NCBI GenBank assembly: GCA_046729855.1
Contig: JBKPHM010000023.1
Location: forward strand, 1-13,485
DNA: 13,485 nt
Reading direction: 5' to 3'
From: DATHSY01 sp046729855
GTDB lineage: Bacteria; Actinomycetota; UBA4738; HRBIN12
Below are positions 1 to 6,988 of this stretch, piece after piece. The position numbers and the translations under genes were made by a program. Below the pieces are notes generated by a model. It was given only the letters and a program-made list of their open reading frames with translations. It was not told the origin of the DNA and made no database searches. Each line of letters begins with the position of its first letter. The first letter of the stretch is position 1.

Positions 1-1
1 T

Positions 2-250
2 CCGACATGGTGCGAGGTCGCGAGGGATGGACTGATCCTGCAGTTCCTCGGTGGAGAATCGCCCTGGCCGGGACCGCCCACGTTCACCGGGACGTTCTAC
101 GTCCATCCCGATAGCGTCGAGGCGGTGTTCGAGCAGATCAAAGACCACACGCCGCCGGCCTGGGGACCCGAGGTCCGCGAGTGGGGAAGCCGCGAGCTAG
201 GGTTGCAAGACCCGAACGGGTATTTCCTCACGTTCACGGAGCCCGGCTAG
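2..250 (+). CDS. VOC-family (glyoxalase/bleomycin-resistance fold) protein, C-terminal part
   Basis: This is an open frame from the window edge to a TAG at 248-250, giving 82 residues with no start inside the window. The end reads WGSRELGLQDPNGYFLTFTEPG. The motif DPNGYFLTF preceded by REL is the typical last strand pair of single-domain VOC metalloenzymes, where the Glu close to the C-terminus (in FTEP) is often the last metal ligand. Only about the last two thirds of a ~120-residue protein is present, so the substrate cannot be inferred: glyoxalases, fosfomycin or bleomycin resistance proteins and dioxygenases all share this fold. The hydrolase downstream begins 27 bp after the stop in the same direction, so the two may be co-transcribed. 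I see no reason to suspect damage. Confidence 0.75.
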   Translation, partial: PTWCEVARDGLILQFLGGESPWPGPPTFTGTFYVHPDSVEAVFEQIKDHTPPAWGPEVREWGSRELGLQDPNGYFLTFTEPG

Positions 251-277
251 CACGATCGCCATTCGGGACGAAGGCCC

Positions 278-1150
278 GTGTTCGAAGGGTTCGAACGGTT
301 CGACATCACGACGTCCGTGACGACGATCCACGGTCGCGTCGGCGGGGACGGCCCACCGGTTCTTCTGCTCCACGGCATCCCGGAGACGCACCTCATGTGG
401 CATCGGATCGCGCCTACGCTGGCCGAGCGCCACACGGTCGTCGCGACCGACCTCCGCGGCTACGGCGAGAGCGGCACGCCACCCAGCACCGCAGACCATG
501 CCCCGTACAGCATGCGAGAGATCGCGCGCGACCAGATCGAGGTCATGGCGGCGATGGGACATGACAGATTCGCCGTGGTCGGACACGATCGTGGAGCGCG
601 CTGCGGCTATCGGATGGCGCTGGATCATCCCTCGGTCGTCGCACACGTCGCCGTGCTTGACATCGTGCCGACCGGCGACGTGTTCCGTCGCGTCGATGGC
701 GACCTGATGATGTCGTTCTGGGTGTGGTCGTTCCTCTCGGCTCCCGAGCCGGTGCCCGAACGTCTCATCGCCGATGCTCCGGACATCTTCGTGAACCACC
801 TGCTCGACGAATGGTCAGAGCGCTCCGACGCCTTCCCGGATGACGTTCGCACGGCGTACATCTCCCCGTTCCGCGACCCGGACACCGTCCATGCGATCTG
901 CGAGGAGTACCGGGCCGCCGCGACGCTCGATCGAGCACACGACGAGGCCGATCGGGACCGACGCCGGATCAGGTGTCCGGTCTTGGTCTTGTGGAGTCAC
1001 ACCGGCTGGATCGCACGATGGGACCCGCTGGCGATCTGGCAAACGTGGGCGGACGACGTTCGCGGCGCCCCGGTCACGGCCGGTCACTTCCTGCCCGAGG
1101 AAGCTCCGGACGTCACGGTCCGAAGCATCGTTGACTTCCTTGTCGGCTGA
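278..1150 (+). CDS. Alpha/beta hydrolase, fluoroacetate/haloacetate dehalogenase-like
   Basis: This 290-residue cytosolic alpha/beta hydrolase fits the length of fluoroacetate dehalogenases (about 300). The oxyanion-side motif LLLHGIPETHLMWHR is at residues 29-43. The nucleophile elbow GHDRGAR (102-108) puts the catalytic Asp at 104, with the two substrate-carboxylate arginines at 105 and 108. The acid is D128 in VLDIVP and the catalytic His is H270 in GHFLPEEAPD. Aligned from memory to the Rhodopseudomonas palustris enzyme (D110, R111, R114, D134, H280), spacing matches exactly for the first four. Halide-pocket Trp (W150) and Tyr (Y211) are kept, but the pocket His is V149, so defluorination is uncertain. 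The expected reaction is hydrolysis of a carbon-halogen bond next to a carboxylate through an aspartyl ester; an epoxide or ester hydrolase is the alternative. The start is GTG, 27 bp after the VOC gene; no in-frame ATG lies near it. Confidence 0.85.
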   Translation: MFEGFERFDITTSVTTIHGRVGGDGPPVLLLHGIPETHLMWHRIAPTLAERHTVVATDLRGYGESGTPPSTADHAPYSMREIARDQIEVMAAMGHDRFAVVGHDRGARCGYRMALDHPSVVAHVAVLDIVPTGDVFRRVDGDLMMSFWVWSFLSAPEPVPERLIADAPDIFVNHLLDEWSERSDAFPDDVRTAYISPFRDPDTVHAICEEYRAAATLDRAHDEADRDRRRIRCPVLVLWSHTGWIARWDPLAIWQTWADDVRGAPVTAGHFLPEEAPDVTVRSIVDFLVG

Positions 1151-1215
1151 GCCGCGACGATTACTTGGGCGCCGGGTGATGGGAACTGGCACGCCCGAGC
1201 ACCAGTCGGTTCTTC

Positions 1216-3225
1216 GTGCGGAACGATCGCAGGACCCGTTGGCGCGCCACACGCGTGCTCGAGGCGCCGCCCTCGATCCCGAAGCCCGAAGAGCACCCGG
1301 CTGGCCGAAGGAGAGCCGCGACCGCGGTCGTCGCGCTTGCCGTCGCGACCGGCGGTACGGTTTTCGCATGGCAGACGTTCACGACAGACGACGTGCCGGT
1401 CGGGGAGCCGTCGATCGCCCCGATGCCGGTGAACGCCTTCGACGGACTCGCAGCCGGATGGACGGAGCTTCGCGCGCCTCCAGAGGTTCGAAGCGCCTCG
1501 GCAACTGCGTGGACCGGGGAGGAGCTCATCGTGTGGGGCGGGTACACGGGCTTCGACGAACCGAACGTAACCGGGGACGGGTTCGCGTTCGGCGCGGCGG
1601 CGAACGTTTGGGAGCCGTTGTCGGTTTCGCCGCTCGAGGCGCGGACGCACGCGGCTTCGGCTTGGACGGGATCCGAGCTTCTCGTCTGGGGCGGATGGCG
1701 GGGCACGTACGGCTACGCCTACGCGCAAGGATTCTTCGACGACGGAGCGGCATACGACCCCGCGTCCGATACGTGGCGGCCGCTCCCCCCGGCTCCGATC
1801 GAGGCTCGCGCACCGCTCTCGGTGTGGACGGGCAGCGAGCTGCTCGTCTGGGGAACGTCGCTTCGGGTCGAGGACAGACCGCGTGACGGCGCCACCTATG
1901 ATCCCGCCAGCGACGCCTGGCGAGTGATCCCCGAGGCGCCGATTGAGCTGACCGATTCCACCGCCGTGTGGACGGGCGCGGAGATGATCGTCTTCGGCGC
2001 TGCGTTGGACGGCGGGAACCACGCGGAGACCCCAACGGCGATTGGAGCAGCGTACGATCCGGCCAACAACACCTGGCGCCGGATCGCCGACTCCGACCTC
2101 TCGCCGCAAGCGTCCACCGCGGCGTGGAACGGCCGCGAGATGATCGCGTGGGACTACAACAACGCGAGTGCGGCGTACGACCCGGCGGCCGATGTCTGGC
2201 GTCCGCTGCCCCGGGTGCCGCTCGACGCCGGCGAGTGCTCGCCGCAGAGCGTCGCCGTCGGGTCCTTTGTTTTCGGGGACTACTGCGGCGGACGGGTCCT
2301 TTTCGATACCGAGGACGAGGCGTGGCGAGACTTGGATCGACGTGACCTCGCCGGCTGGGCCGTAGAGCTGATCCCGGCGGCTCCAGCATTCGTCCTGCTC
2401 GCGCACAACTACGGGGACGGGTCGTCGTCGAGGATGCTCGCGTACCGACCAGCAACGGCATCAGCGGGCGACCCGGAGGCTCAGGAGCCCAACCCATTCG
2501 AGCCCGACGTCGTGATCGACGAGGGCGTCGCGCGGATCGACGTCACCTTCCCCGACGGCAGCACGGCGACGCTCTCGTACCCGAGCGAGCTCGATCTCGC
2601 GTCTCGAGGGATCCAGCCGGAGGTGTCGTATTTCTGGCGCGAGGACGCGCCGGTCCGGCACCCGATCCTCTTCCTCCACGGACAGCCGGGTGTCGAGCGG
2701 GCCTATGTGGCAGTCGAGGAGCCGACGGCGACGTTCCCGCTTCCGGGGGGCGGCGAGGTGTCGCTGTGGCCCGCAGCCGAGACGCGGAGCTATCGTTTGA
2801 AGGACATCCCCTGGTGGCTGGCCTACCGCACGGCGTCATGGACCGCGCTGGCGGCCCTACGGAACGAGGACGATGCGAAATCGCTCGCCTCGTCGCTGGT
2901 CGTGTACGAGACGGAGACCGGGATGCCGTTCGTCAGTGCGACGGGGCCGGTGCGCCTGGCCGAATACGCCGGCGAAGACGAGGGTCCGGTGCTCGGCATC
3001 GGCGACGCCCAGCCCGATCCCAGCATCGTGTCCGAGCTCGATCGCCTCATCCTGCTCTCGCCGGATCCGTGCTCCGGAGACGTCGAGTACGACAGCCCGC
3101 GGACGTTCGCGTCGATGTGTCTGGGGAACGGGAACGTCGAGGTCGGGATCTACGGCAAACCCGATTACATCCGCGCGGTGCTTGACGGCCTGCGTGTCGA
3201 ATCATTCTCGCCACCTGCAGCCTGA
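1216..3225 (+). CDS. Membrane-anchored kelch-type beta-propeller protein with a C-terminal domain of unknown function
   Basis: This 669-residue protein begins with a short basic segment (RGRRR at 30-33), followed by one hydrophobic helix (about 34-52), which suggests a type II anchor with the rest outside the cytoplasm. Residues 81-372 hold about six kelch-like units with the recurring pattern AWTGSELLVWGG, then AAYDPASDTW, then RPLP; the fifth and sixth units are degenerate. Residues 425-669 form a separate beta-rich domain (VTFPDGSTATLSYPSELDLA at 443-462) that I do not recognise. The function is unknown; a surface binding or sensing propeller is a reasonable guess. The start is weak: GTG 1216 has no clear Shine-Dalgarno, and an in-frame stop at 1177 limits any extension to 12 codons. 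The 3' end overlaps the convergent NUDIX gene by 61 bp. No disruption is seen in the long frame. Confidence 0.8.
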   Translation: MRNDRRTRWRATRVLEAPPSIPKPEEHPAGRRRAATAVVALAVATGGTVFAWQTFTTDDVPVGEPSIAPMPVNAFDGLAAGWTELRAPPEVRSASATAWTGEELIVWGGYTGFDEPNVTGDGFAFGAAANVWEPLSVSPLEARTHAASAWTGSELLVWGGWRGTYGYAYAQGFFDDGAAYDPASDTWRPLPPAPIEARAPLSVWTGSELLVWGTSLRVEDRPRDGATYDPASDAWRVIPEAPIELTDSTAVWTGAEMIVFGAALDGGNHAETPTAIGAAYDPANNTWRRIADSDLSPQASTAAWNGREMIAWDYNNASAAYDPAADVWRPLPRVPLDAGECSPQSVAVGSFVFGDYCGGRVLFDTEDEAWRDLDRRDLAGWAVELIPAAPAFVLLAHNYGDGSSSRMLAYRPATASAGDPEAQEPNPFEPDVVIDEGVARIDVTFPDGSTATLSYPSELDLASRGIQPEVSYFWREDAPVRHPILFLHGQPGVERAYVAVEEPTATFPLPGGGEVSLWPAAETRSYRLKDIPWWLAYRTASWTALAALRNEDDAKSLASSLVVYETETGMPFVSATGPVRLAEYAGEDEGPVLGIGDAQPDPSIVSELDRLILLSPDPCSGDVEYDSPRTFASMCLGNGNVEVGIYGKPDYIRAVLDGLRVESFSPPAA

Positions 3226-3677
3226 GACGTTTGCCTTCGACGGGTGAGCTCCGCCGAGGCCGGATCCGACGCGGAAAGGACGTCGGTCAGGATCGCCAGA
3301 TAGGCGGGGTCAGCCAGATGGAGATGACCGAGGTCGTCCGCACCGAACCACCCGAGCGCGTCGTGCTCGGTCGGATCTCGGTTCGTGATGTCGCCCTCCC
3401 ATTCCGTGATGACCCATATCGCCATCTCGATCCCTGATGCCGTGATCCGCGCCAGAGGCGTTGCGACCCTCACCGTTGCGAGGATCCCCAGCTCCTCTTC
3501 GAGTTCCCGCGTGAGCGCTTCGGATGGCGACTCCGAGACGTTGACGTGGCCACCGGGAAGATCCCACACGTTCGGATACCAGGCGCGGTCGGGAGAACGA
3601 TGGCACAGCAGGACGCGTCGGTCGGACACCAGCGCAGCCGCAACGACGTCATGTCGTTCCATGGAGTGCTCGCTCAT
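3165..3677 (-). CDS. NUDIX hydrolase
   Basis: This 170-residue protein carries a perfect NUDIX box, G-x5-E-x7-REU-x-EE-x-G-U, at residues 43-65 (G43, E49, R57-E58-L59, E61-E62, G64-I65). The EE pair is the expected metal site for cleaving a nucleoside diphosphate linked to another group. The box is preceded by RSPDRAWYPNVWDLPGG, like MutT-type and general housecleaning members. Residues past about 140 look non-conserved and low in complexity; this tail is encoded on the strand opposite the 3' end of the kelch gene, so it may be a recent extension. The start is ATG 3677, with a second Met at residue 6; neither has a strong ribosome site. It lies 49 bp after the winged-helix gene and probably closes that leftward transcription unit. 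The substrate is not predictable. Confidence 0.88.
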   Translation of the reverse strand: MSEHSMERHDVVAAALVSDRRVLLCHRSPDRAWYPNVWDLPGGHVNVSESPSEALTRELEEELGILATVRVATPLARITASGIEMAIWVITEWEGDITNRDPTEHDALGWFGADDLGHLHLADPAYLAILTDVLSASDPASAELTRRRQTSQAAGGENDSTRRPSSTARM

Positions 3678-3726
3678 CTAACGGCCGGTCGACGGATGGA
3701 TCAGATAGGGGCAGTTCAACCACATC

Positions 3727-4203
3727 TCAGTCGTCCCAGCGGACGGCGATGGGTCCTCGCATGCCCGGCAGCAGTAGTCGCTCGGCTTCCGCTTCGACAG
3801 CGTCCCGCGTCACGCGCGTCGCGCGTCGCCACGACGTGATCGCCACCGTTCGGCCGGCGCGGCGCCAGGTCCCAACGAGCTCGGATTCCACGAGAAGGCC
3901 GCCGGGCCAGACGTTGGACGGAGGCCAGAGCACCCGGCGATGATCGGCGTCCGGAACGAGGAGCTTACGGTCAGCCGCGAGAAGGTACGCGTCGCCGCTC
4001 GGAAGGAACCGTGCCGCCGCCGGAGCTCCGGAGGACTCGCGGAACGCCGCCTCGTCGCGCGACAGGATCCAAGCGTGGCCGAGCGGCGTGCGGACCGGTG
4101 TCAACGAGCGCTCGAGCGCCGCGAACGCCGACGTCCCTTCGGCGGGTGCGATGCCCGCCCAACGGGCGAACGCCGGCGGTGTGGCGGGGCCGAGGACGTG
4201 CAC
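3727..4203 (-). pseudogene. HTH_42 winged-helix DNA-binding protein, C-terminal fragment (frameshifted gene)
   Basis: This is the C-terminal part of the winged-helix protein whose N-terminal part is at 4215-4784. The 158-residue frame starts at a GTG inside a conserved stretch, YVHVLGPATPPAFARWAGI, typical of the middle of HTH_42 (AlkZ/YcaQ-like) proteins. The same frame stays open upstream to about 4280 and reads PIVWTVPPPDNESHEARLEL, which is the expected continuation. The other frame loses similarity after WMARE. The whole span 3727-4784 is 1058 nt, one short of a multiple of three, which fits a single missing base around 4271-4280. Restoring it would give a protein of about 352 residues, normal for the family. 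Expected role if intact: a DNA-binding, possibly DNA-glycosylase-related protein. It may be a true pseudogene or an assembly indel. Confidence 0.75.
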
Positions 4204-4214
4204 GTACCGACGCG

Positions 4215-4784
4215 TCAGCTCGAGGCGGGCCTCGTGCGATTCGTTGTCAGGCGGCGGTACGGTCCAGACGATCGGCTCTCGCGCGCCATCCAGCGGATCA
4301 GCACCGTGCCCGTGGATGCGGCGGCCCTCAGTTGGATGTGGTCCTCGCCGATCGCGGCGGCCGCGTCACTGCTCGGCATCCGTGTGCCACCCAGGAAGGC
4401 ACGCAAACGATCCGCGATGTGCTCGGCCTCGCGCCGCGCATCGGGGTCGTCGGGGAGCCTTCCGAGCGTGAACACGGCGAGATCCCTGGCGGGCACGACG
4501 TACACGGCGTGGCGCGGCCCCCAGATCTGGACGAGCGAAGGGTCCTCCCAGGCGTTCGCTCGGCTCCCCTCCATGCGAGCATGGATCGCGAGCAATGCAG
4601 CGCGCGGGACGCTGTCCTGCAGACCCGCCCAGGCGGCCCGGCGGAGTGAGCGCCGTCCCCGCGGGAGTCGCACGTCGAGCGCGCCCACTCGACGCCGGTA
4701 CGCGAGGATCTGTTCGCGCGTGAGGCCAAGCTGCCGCGACGTCACCCGGCCCATTATGTTGAGCCGTTGCCAAGGTGGGCACAT
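4215..4784 (-). pseudogene. HTH_42 winged-helix DNA-binding protein, N-terminal fragment (frameshifted gene)
   Basis: This 189-residue frame matches the start of HTH_42 proteins: LTREQILAYRRR (21-32), then GLQDSVPRAALLAIHARM (54-71), then HAVYVVPARDLAVFTLGRLP. Similarity stops at WMARE, after which the frame reads an unrelated Arg/Ser-rich tail to a stop at 4215; the proper continuation is in the next frame (3727-4203). The family includes the interstrand-crosslink glycosylases AlkZ and YcaQ, whose catalytic motif is Q-x-Q or Q-x-D near this GLQ; here it reads Q-D-S, so glycosylase activity is doubtful. The start is ATG 4784, with AGGG about 7 nt upstream, 16 bp after the tandem-GNAT stop, so the two are likely co-transcribed. 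ATG 4754 is a possible alternative start without a ribosome site. Confidence 0.75.
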
Positions 4785-4800
4785 GGCAGAGCCCTAAGGA

Positions 4801-5805
4801 TCAACTCCCTGAGGAAGCCGGTCGCAGCTCCTTCTCCCAGAACTCCCACCGGTACGCGACGTGCATGCCCGCCCGTTCGTACAGGCGAGTCGCTCCCGTC
4901 AGGCTCTCGGAATCGACGCCCAGCTCGGCCCGGCGGAGACCACGTCGATGGAACTCGGCGAAGGCAGTGAGGAGCAGCGCGCGCCCGATGCCGCGCCGCC
5001 GCCACTTGCGCCGCACACCGAGATCGTCGACCTCGGCGGCGTCGGGATCGCGAGGCGAACCACCGAAGCACGCGGCGACCCCCACCACCTCGTCGCCCTC
5101 GTGCGCGACGAACCAGAGCTCGGGTGCGAATCTCGAGCCGCCGTCGATCGTGTGATGCCGCCACAGCTCGAACGACGGGAACCCGTGTCCCCAGTGGTCC
5201 TCGAACGCTCCCACGAGAGTGGCGTAGACGGCGTGGGCCTCCTTCGCCGGGTCGAACGACCGGATTTCAATATCGGGAGGGATCTCCGGCATCGGTGGTG
5301 GCGCTTCCAGCTCGATCCGCATCATCCAGAACGTCCGCGCATACGCATATCCAAGCTCTTCGAACAGCGCGCGCGCTGACTCGTTGTGCGCGAATCGGGC
5401 CACCTGCAACACGACGCGTGCGCCGGGCGGAGCCCGGTCAACGGTTTGGGCTGCCCGCTCCTCGCCGAGTCGAAGAAGGCTGGTGCTGATGCCCCTACCC
5501 CAATGCCGCGGATCGACGTACACCTCTGACGTCAGCTCCGTGAAAGGAGCGATGTTCCGCCACAACTGTAGGTAGGCGGCCGGGACCCCGTCGGGGTCGA
5601 TGACGAGGACGTCGTCTTGGTCCGGGTTACGTCCGGGCTCGGTGAGCTGATCGCGAACCTCTTCCGGAGTCGTCCAGGGTGTCCCGATCTCCCCACGCAT
5701 GCATCCGTTGACGACCGACACGATCGCTTCGCCGTCCTCCAGCAATGCGGAGCGCGCTTCGAACCCCTGAGGCAACGTCGATCCCATGACGTAGTGATAC
5801 AGCAC
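4801..5805 (-). CDS. Tandem GNAT-family N-acetyltransferase (two GNAT domains)
   Basis: This 334-residue protein contains two GNAT domains in a row, roughly residues 15-168 and 178-328. Each has an acetyl-CoA pyrophosphate-binding loop: VYVDPRHWGRGISTSLL (95-111) and LGVRRKWRRRGIGRALL (262-278). The second also shows the usual late motif ATRLYERAGMHVAYRWEFWEK. The length and layout resemble MshD mycothiol synthase and other actinobacterial double-GNAT enzymes, where often only one half is active; nothing here identifies the acceptor, so I do not call it mshD. The start is uncertain: GTG 5805 gives the longest form, while ATG 5787 (residue 7) fits the domain start just as well; neither has a convincing ribosome site. 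It precedes the winged-helix gene by 16 bp and follows the disrupted GNAT gene by about 71 bp on the same strand. Confidence 0.85.
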   Translation of the reverse strand: MLYHYVMGSTLPQGFEARSALLEDGEAIVSVVNGCMRGEIGTPWTTPEEVRDQLTEPGRNPDQDDVLVIDPDGVPAAYLQLWRNIAPFTELTSEVYVDPRHWGRGISTSLLRLGEERAAQTVDRAPPGARVVLQVARFAHNESARALFEELGYAYARTFWMMRIELEAPPPMPEIPPDIEIRSFDPAKEAHAVYATLVGAFEDHWGHGFPSFELWRHHTIDGGSRFAPELWFVAHEGDEVVGVAACFGGSPRDPDAAEVDDLGVRRKWRRRGIGRALLLTAFAEFHRRGLRRAELGVDSESLTGATRLYERAGMHVAYRWEFWEKELRPASSGS

Positions 5806-5868
5806 CGCCGGCGGCTCAGGCGATCCCGTCGCCTTCGGCCCGAACGTCTGGGCAGCTTCGGCGAGCCC

Positions 5869-5888
5869 CCGCCGCTCTAAGCGGGTGG
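5869..5888 (+). repeat. 20-bp motif, copy 1 (CCGCT-cta-AGCGG palindrome)
   Basis: This intergenic motif contains CCGCTCTAAGCGG, an inverted repeat with a 3-nt centre, and matches 12868-12887 at 19 of 20 positions. It lies across the stop codon of the disrupted GNAT gene (minus strand). Similarity continues leftward into a GGCG/AGCC-rich stretch if a short gap is allowed. Confidence 0.4.
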
Positions 5889-6435
5889 AGTCCAGTCTTC
5901 GCGGGTGATCGCGTACGCCACCGAGTCGCGACGCTGTCCATCCGGAGCCAGATGGTGCCCGGGACGAGTCTTGATCCGCCTCAGCCCGGCGCCTTCGAGA
6001 AGAGAGGTCGCCGCCACATTCTCGATAGCGGGATCCGCCTCGATGCGCTTCAGATCGAGCGGTCCGAAGCCGAATGCGATGGCCATCCTGGCTGCCTCAG
6101 TCCCGATCCCGCGGTTCCACCAATCGGGATGCAACAGACATCTGATCGAGCCGATCCTCTCGGCGGCATCCTCGATGCGGATCCCACCCATTCCCACGAC
6201 TTCGCCTGAGTCGATCAGGACGATCGCGAGCGTGTATTCGGTCCGCGGCACGGCGACGGCCCGACTCCTGGGCTGCACGGACGAAGCGTGCTGCTGCCTG
6301 CTCGTCAGCTGGACCTCTCCACGTGGTGTAACGAAGGACGTTCTTTCCGCCGATCACGCGACCGATCGCGGAGATGTCCGACGGCTGAATCTCGCGAATC
6401 TCTATCGTCGACCCGCGCAGCGCTACCGGATGCAT
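5877..6435 (-). pseudogene. RimJ/RimL-type GNAT acetyltransferase with a one-base insertion
   Basis: Two overlapping frames together encode one GNAT protein. The N-terminal frame begins at ATG 6435 (MHPVALRGSTIEIREIQPSD) and runs to AAQES; the C-terminal frame resumes with AVAVPRTEY and ends with TREDWTPPA. The intact paralogue at 11589-12146 is 185 residues long, and removing one base from the CCC at 6260-6262 gives this copy exactly 185 residues (559 nt against 558). By eye the two proteins are about 70% identical. The acetyl-CoA loop here is canonical (WWNRGIGTEAAR). If functional it would acetylate a small molecule or a protein N-terminus; the acceptor is unknown. The insertion may be real decay or a sequence error. 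A TACATT box lies 10 nt upstream of the start. Confidence 0.8.
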
Positions 6436-6473
6436 GTCGATGCAGAATGTATCTTCCTGACCAAGCATCGTGT

Positions 6474-6501
6474 TTGTCCGCCTCGCAATTAGGCCTAGAG
6501 T
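6474..6501 (+). promoter_or_regulatory. Possible promoter for the DUF2255-ltrA pair
   Basis: TTGTCC at 6474-6479 and TAGAGT at 6496-6501 are separated by 16 bp and lie about 100 bp upstream of the DUF2255 start, between two divergent genes. The -10 box overlaps an 8-bp palindrome, TAGGCCTA (6490-6497), which could be an operator. This is an inference from two weak matches in GC-rich DNA. Confidence 0.25.
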
Positions 6502-6599
6502 TCGTGACGCTCTCAACGAGGCTCGGTGCGGGTCCGTCACTCGAACCGTGGATGACGCGTACGATGCGTCCGGTGAACGTCCCACCGCAGGGGAGGCCC

Positions 6600-6986
6600 A
6601 TGACCGGGTGGACAACCGAGGAGCTCGACAAGATCGAGGCCGCTGACGAACTCGAGATCGCGTCCATCGGGCGGGATGGTGCGCTCAGGAACCCGACCAC
6701 GATCTGGGTCGTCCGCGTAGGCGACGACCTCTTCGTCCGATCCGTGAGGGGGAGGACCGCCGCATGGTTCCGGGGCACTCAGGTGCGCCACGAAGGTCGC
6801 ATCTCGGCCGGGGGCGTCACGAAGGACATCACCTTCCTCGATGCGCACGACGAGCTCGAGGAGCGAATCGATGACGCGTACCGAAGCAAGTACCGCCGCT
6901 ACTCCCCGAGCATCGTCGGCAGCGTGCTGACCCCCCATGCGCGATCGACCACGCTCAAGCTGACACCCCGAACGTCGACCTCCTAG
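6600..6986 (+). CDS. DUF2255 family protein
   Basis: This 128-residue protein starts MTGWTTEELDKIEAADELEI and continues IASIGRDGALRNPTTIWVVRVGDDLFVRSVRGRTAAWFRG, the hallmark of DUF2255. The family is thought to adopt a flavin/F420-reductase-like split-barrel fold, but no reaction is established, and I give none. The start is chosen at ATG 6600 because GGGGAGG (6590-6596) sits just before it; the frame is open further upstream, but that part reads like shadow sequence. The stop is 2 bp before the LtrA start, so the pair is almost certainly co-transcribed and may be translationally coupled. The last ~15 residues (STTLKLTPRTSTS) look like an ordinary family C-terminus. No predicted membrane segment or signal peptide is present. 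Confidence 0.85.
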   Translation: MTGWTTEELDKIEAADELEIASIGRDGALRNPTTIWVVRVGDDLFVRSVRGRTAAWFRGTQVRHEGRISAGGVTKDITFLDAHDELEERIDDAYRSKYRRYSPSIVGSVLTPHARSTTLKLTPRTSTS

Positions 6987-6988
6987 CG

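Noticed and set aside
1179..1886. Alternative ATG 1179 start and the long frame 840-1886
   Set aside because: The encoded sequence is Arg-rich shadow of the hydrolase and propeller genes and has no domain pattern.
1084..2406. Long minus-strand frame of 440 codons opposite the propeller gene
   Set aside because: Arg/Pro-rich composition typical of antisense frames in GC-rich DNA, while the plus strand carries clear kelch repeats.
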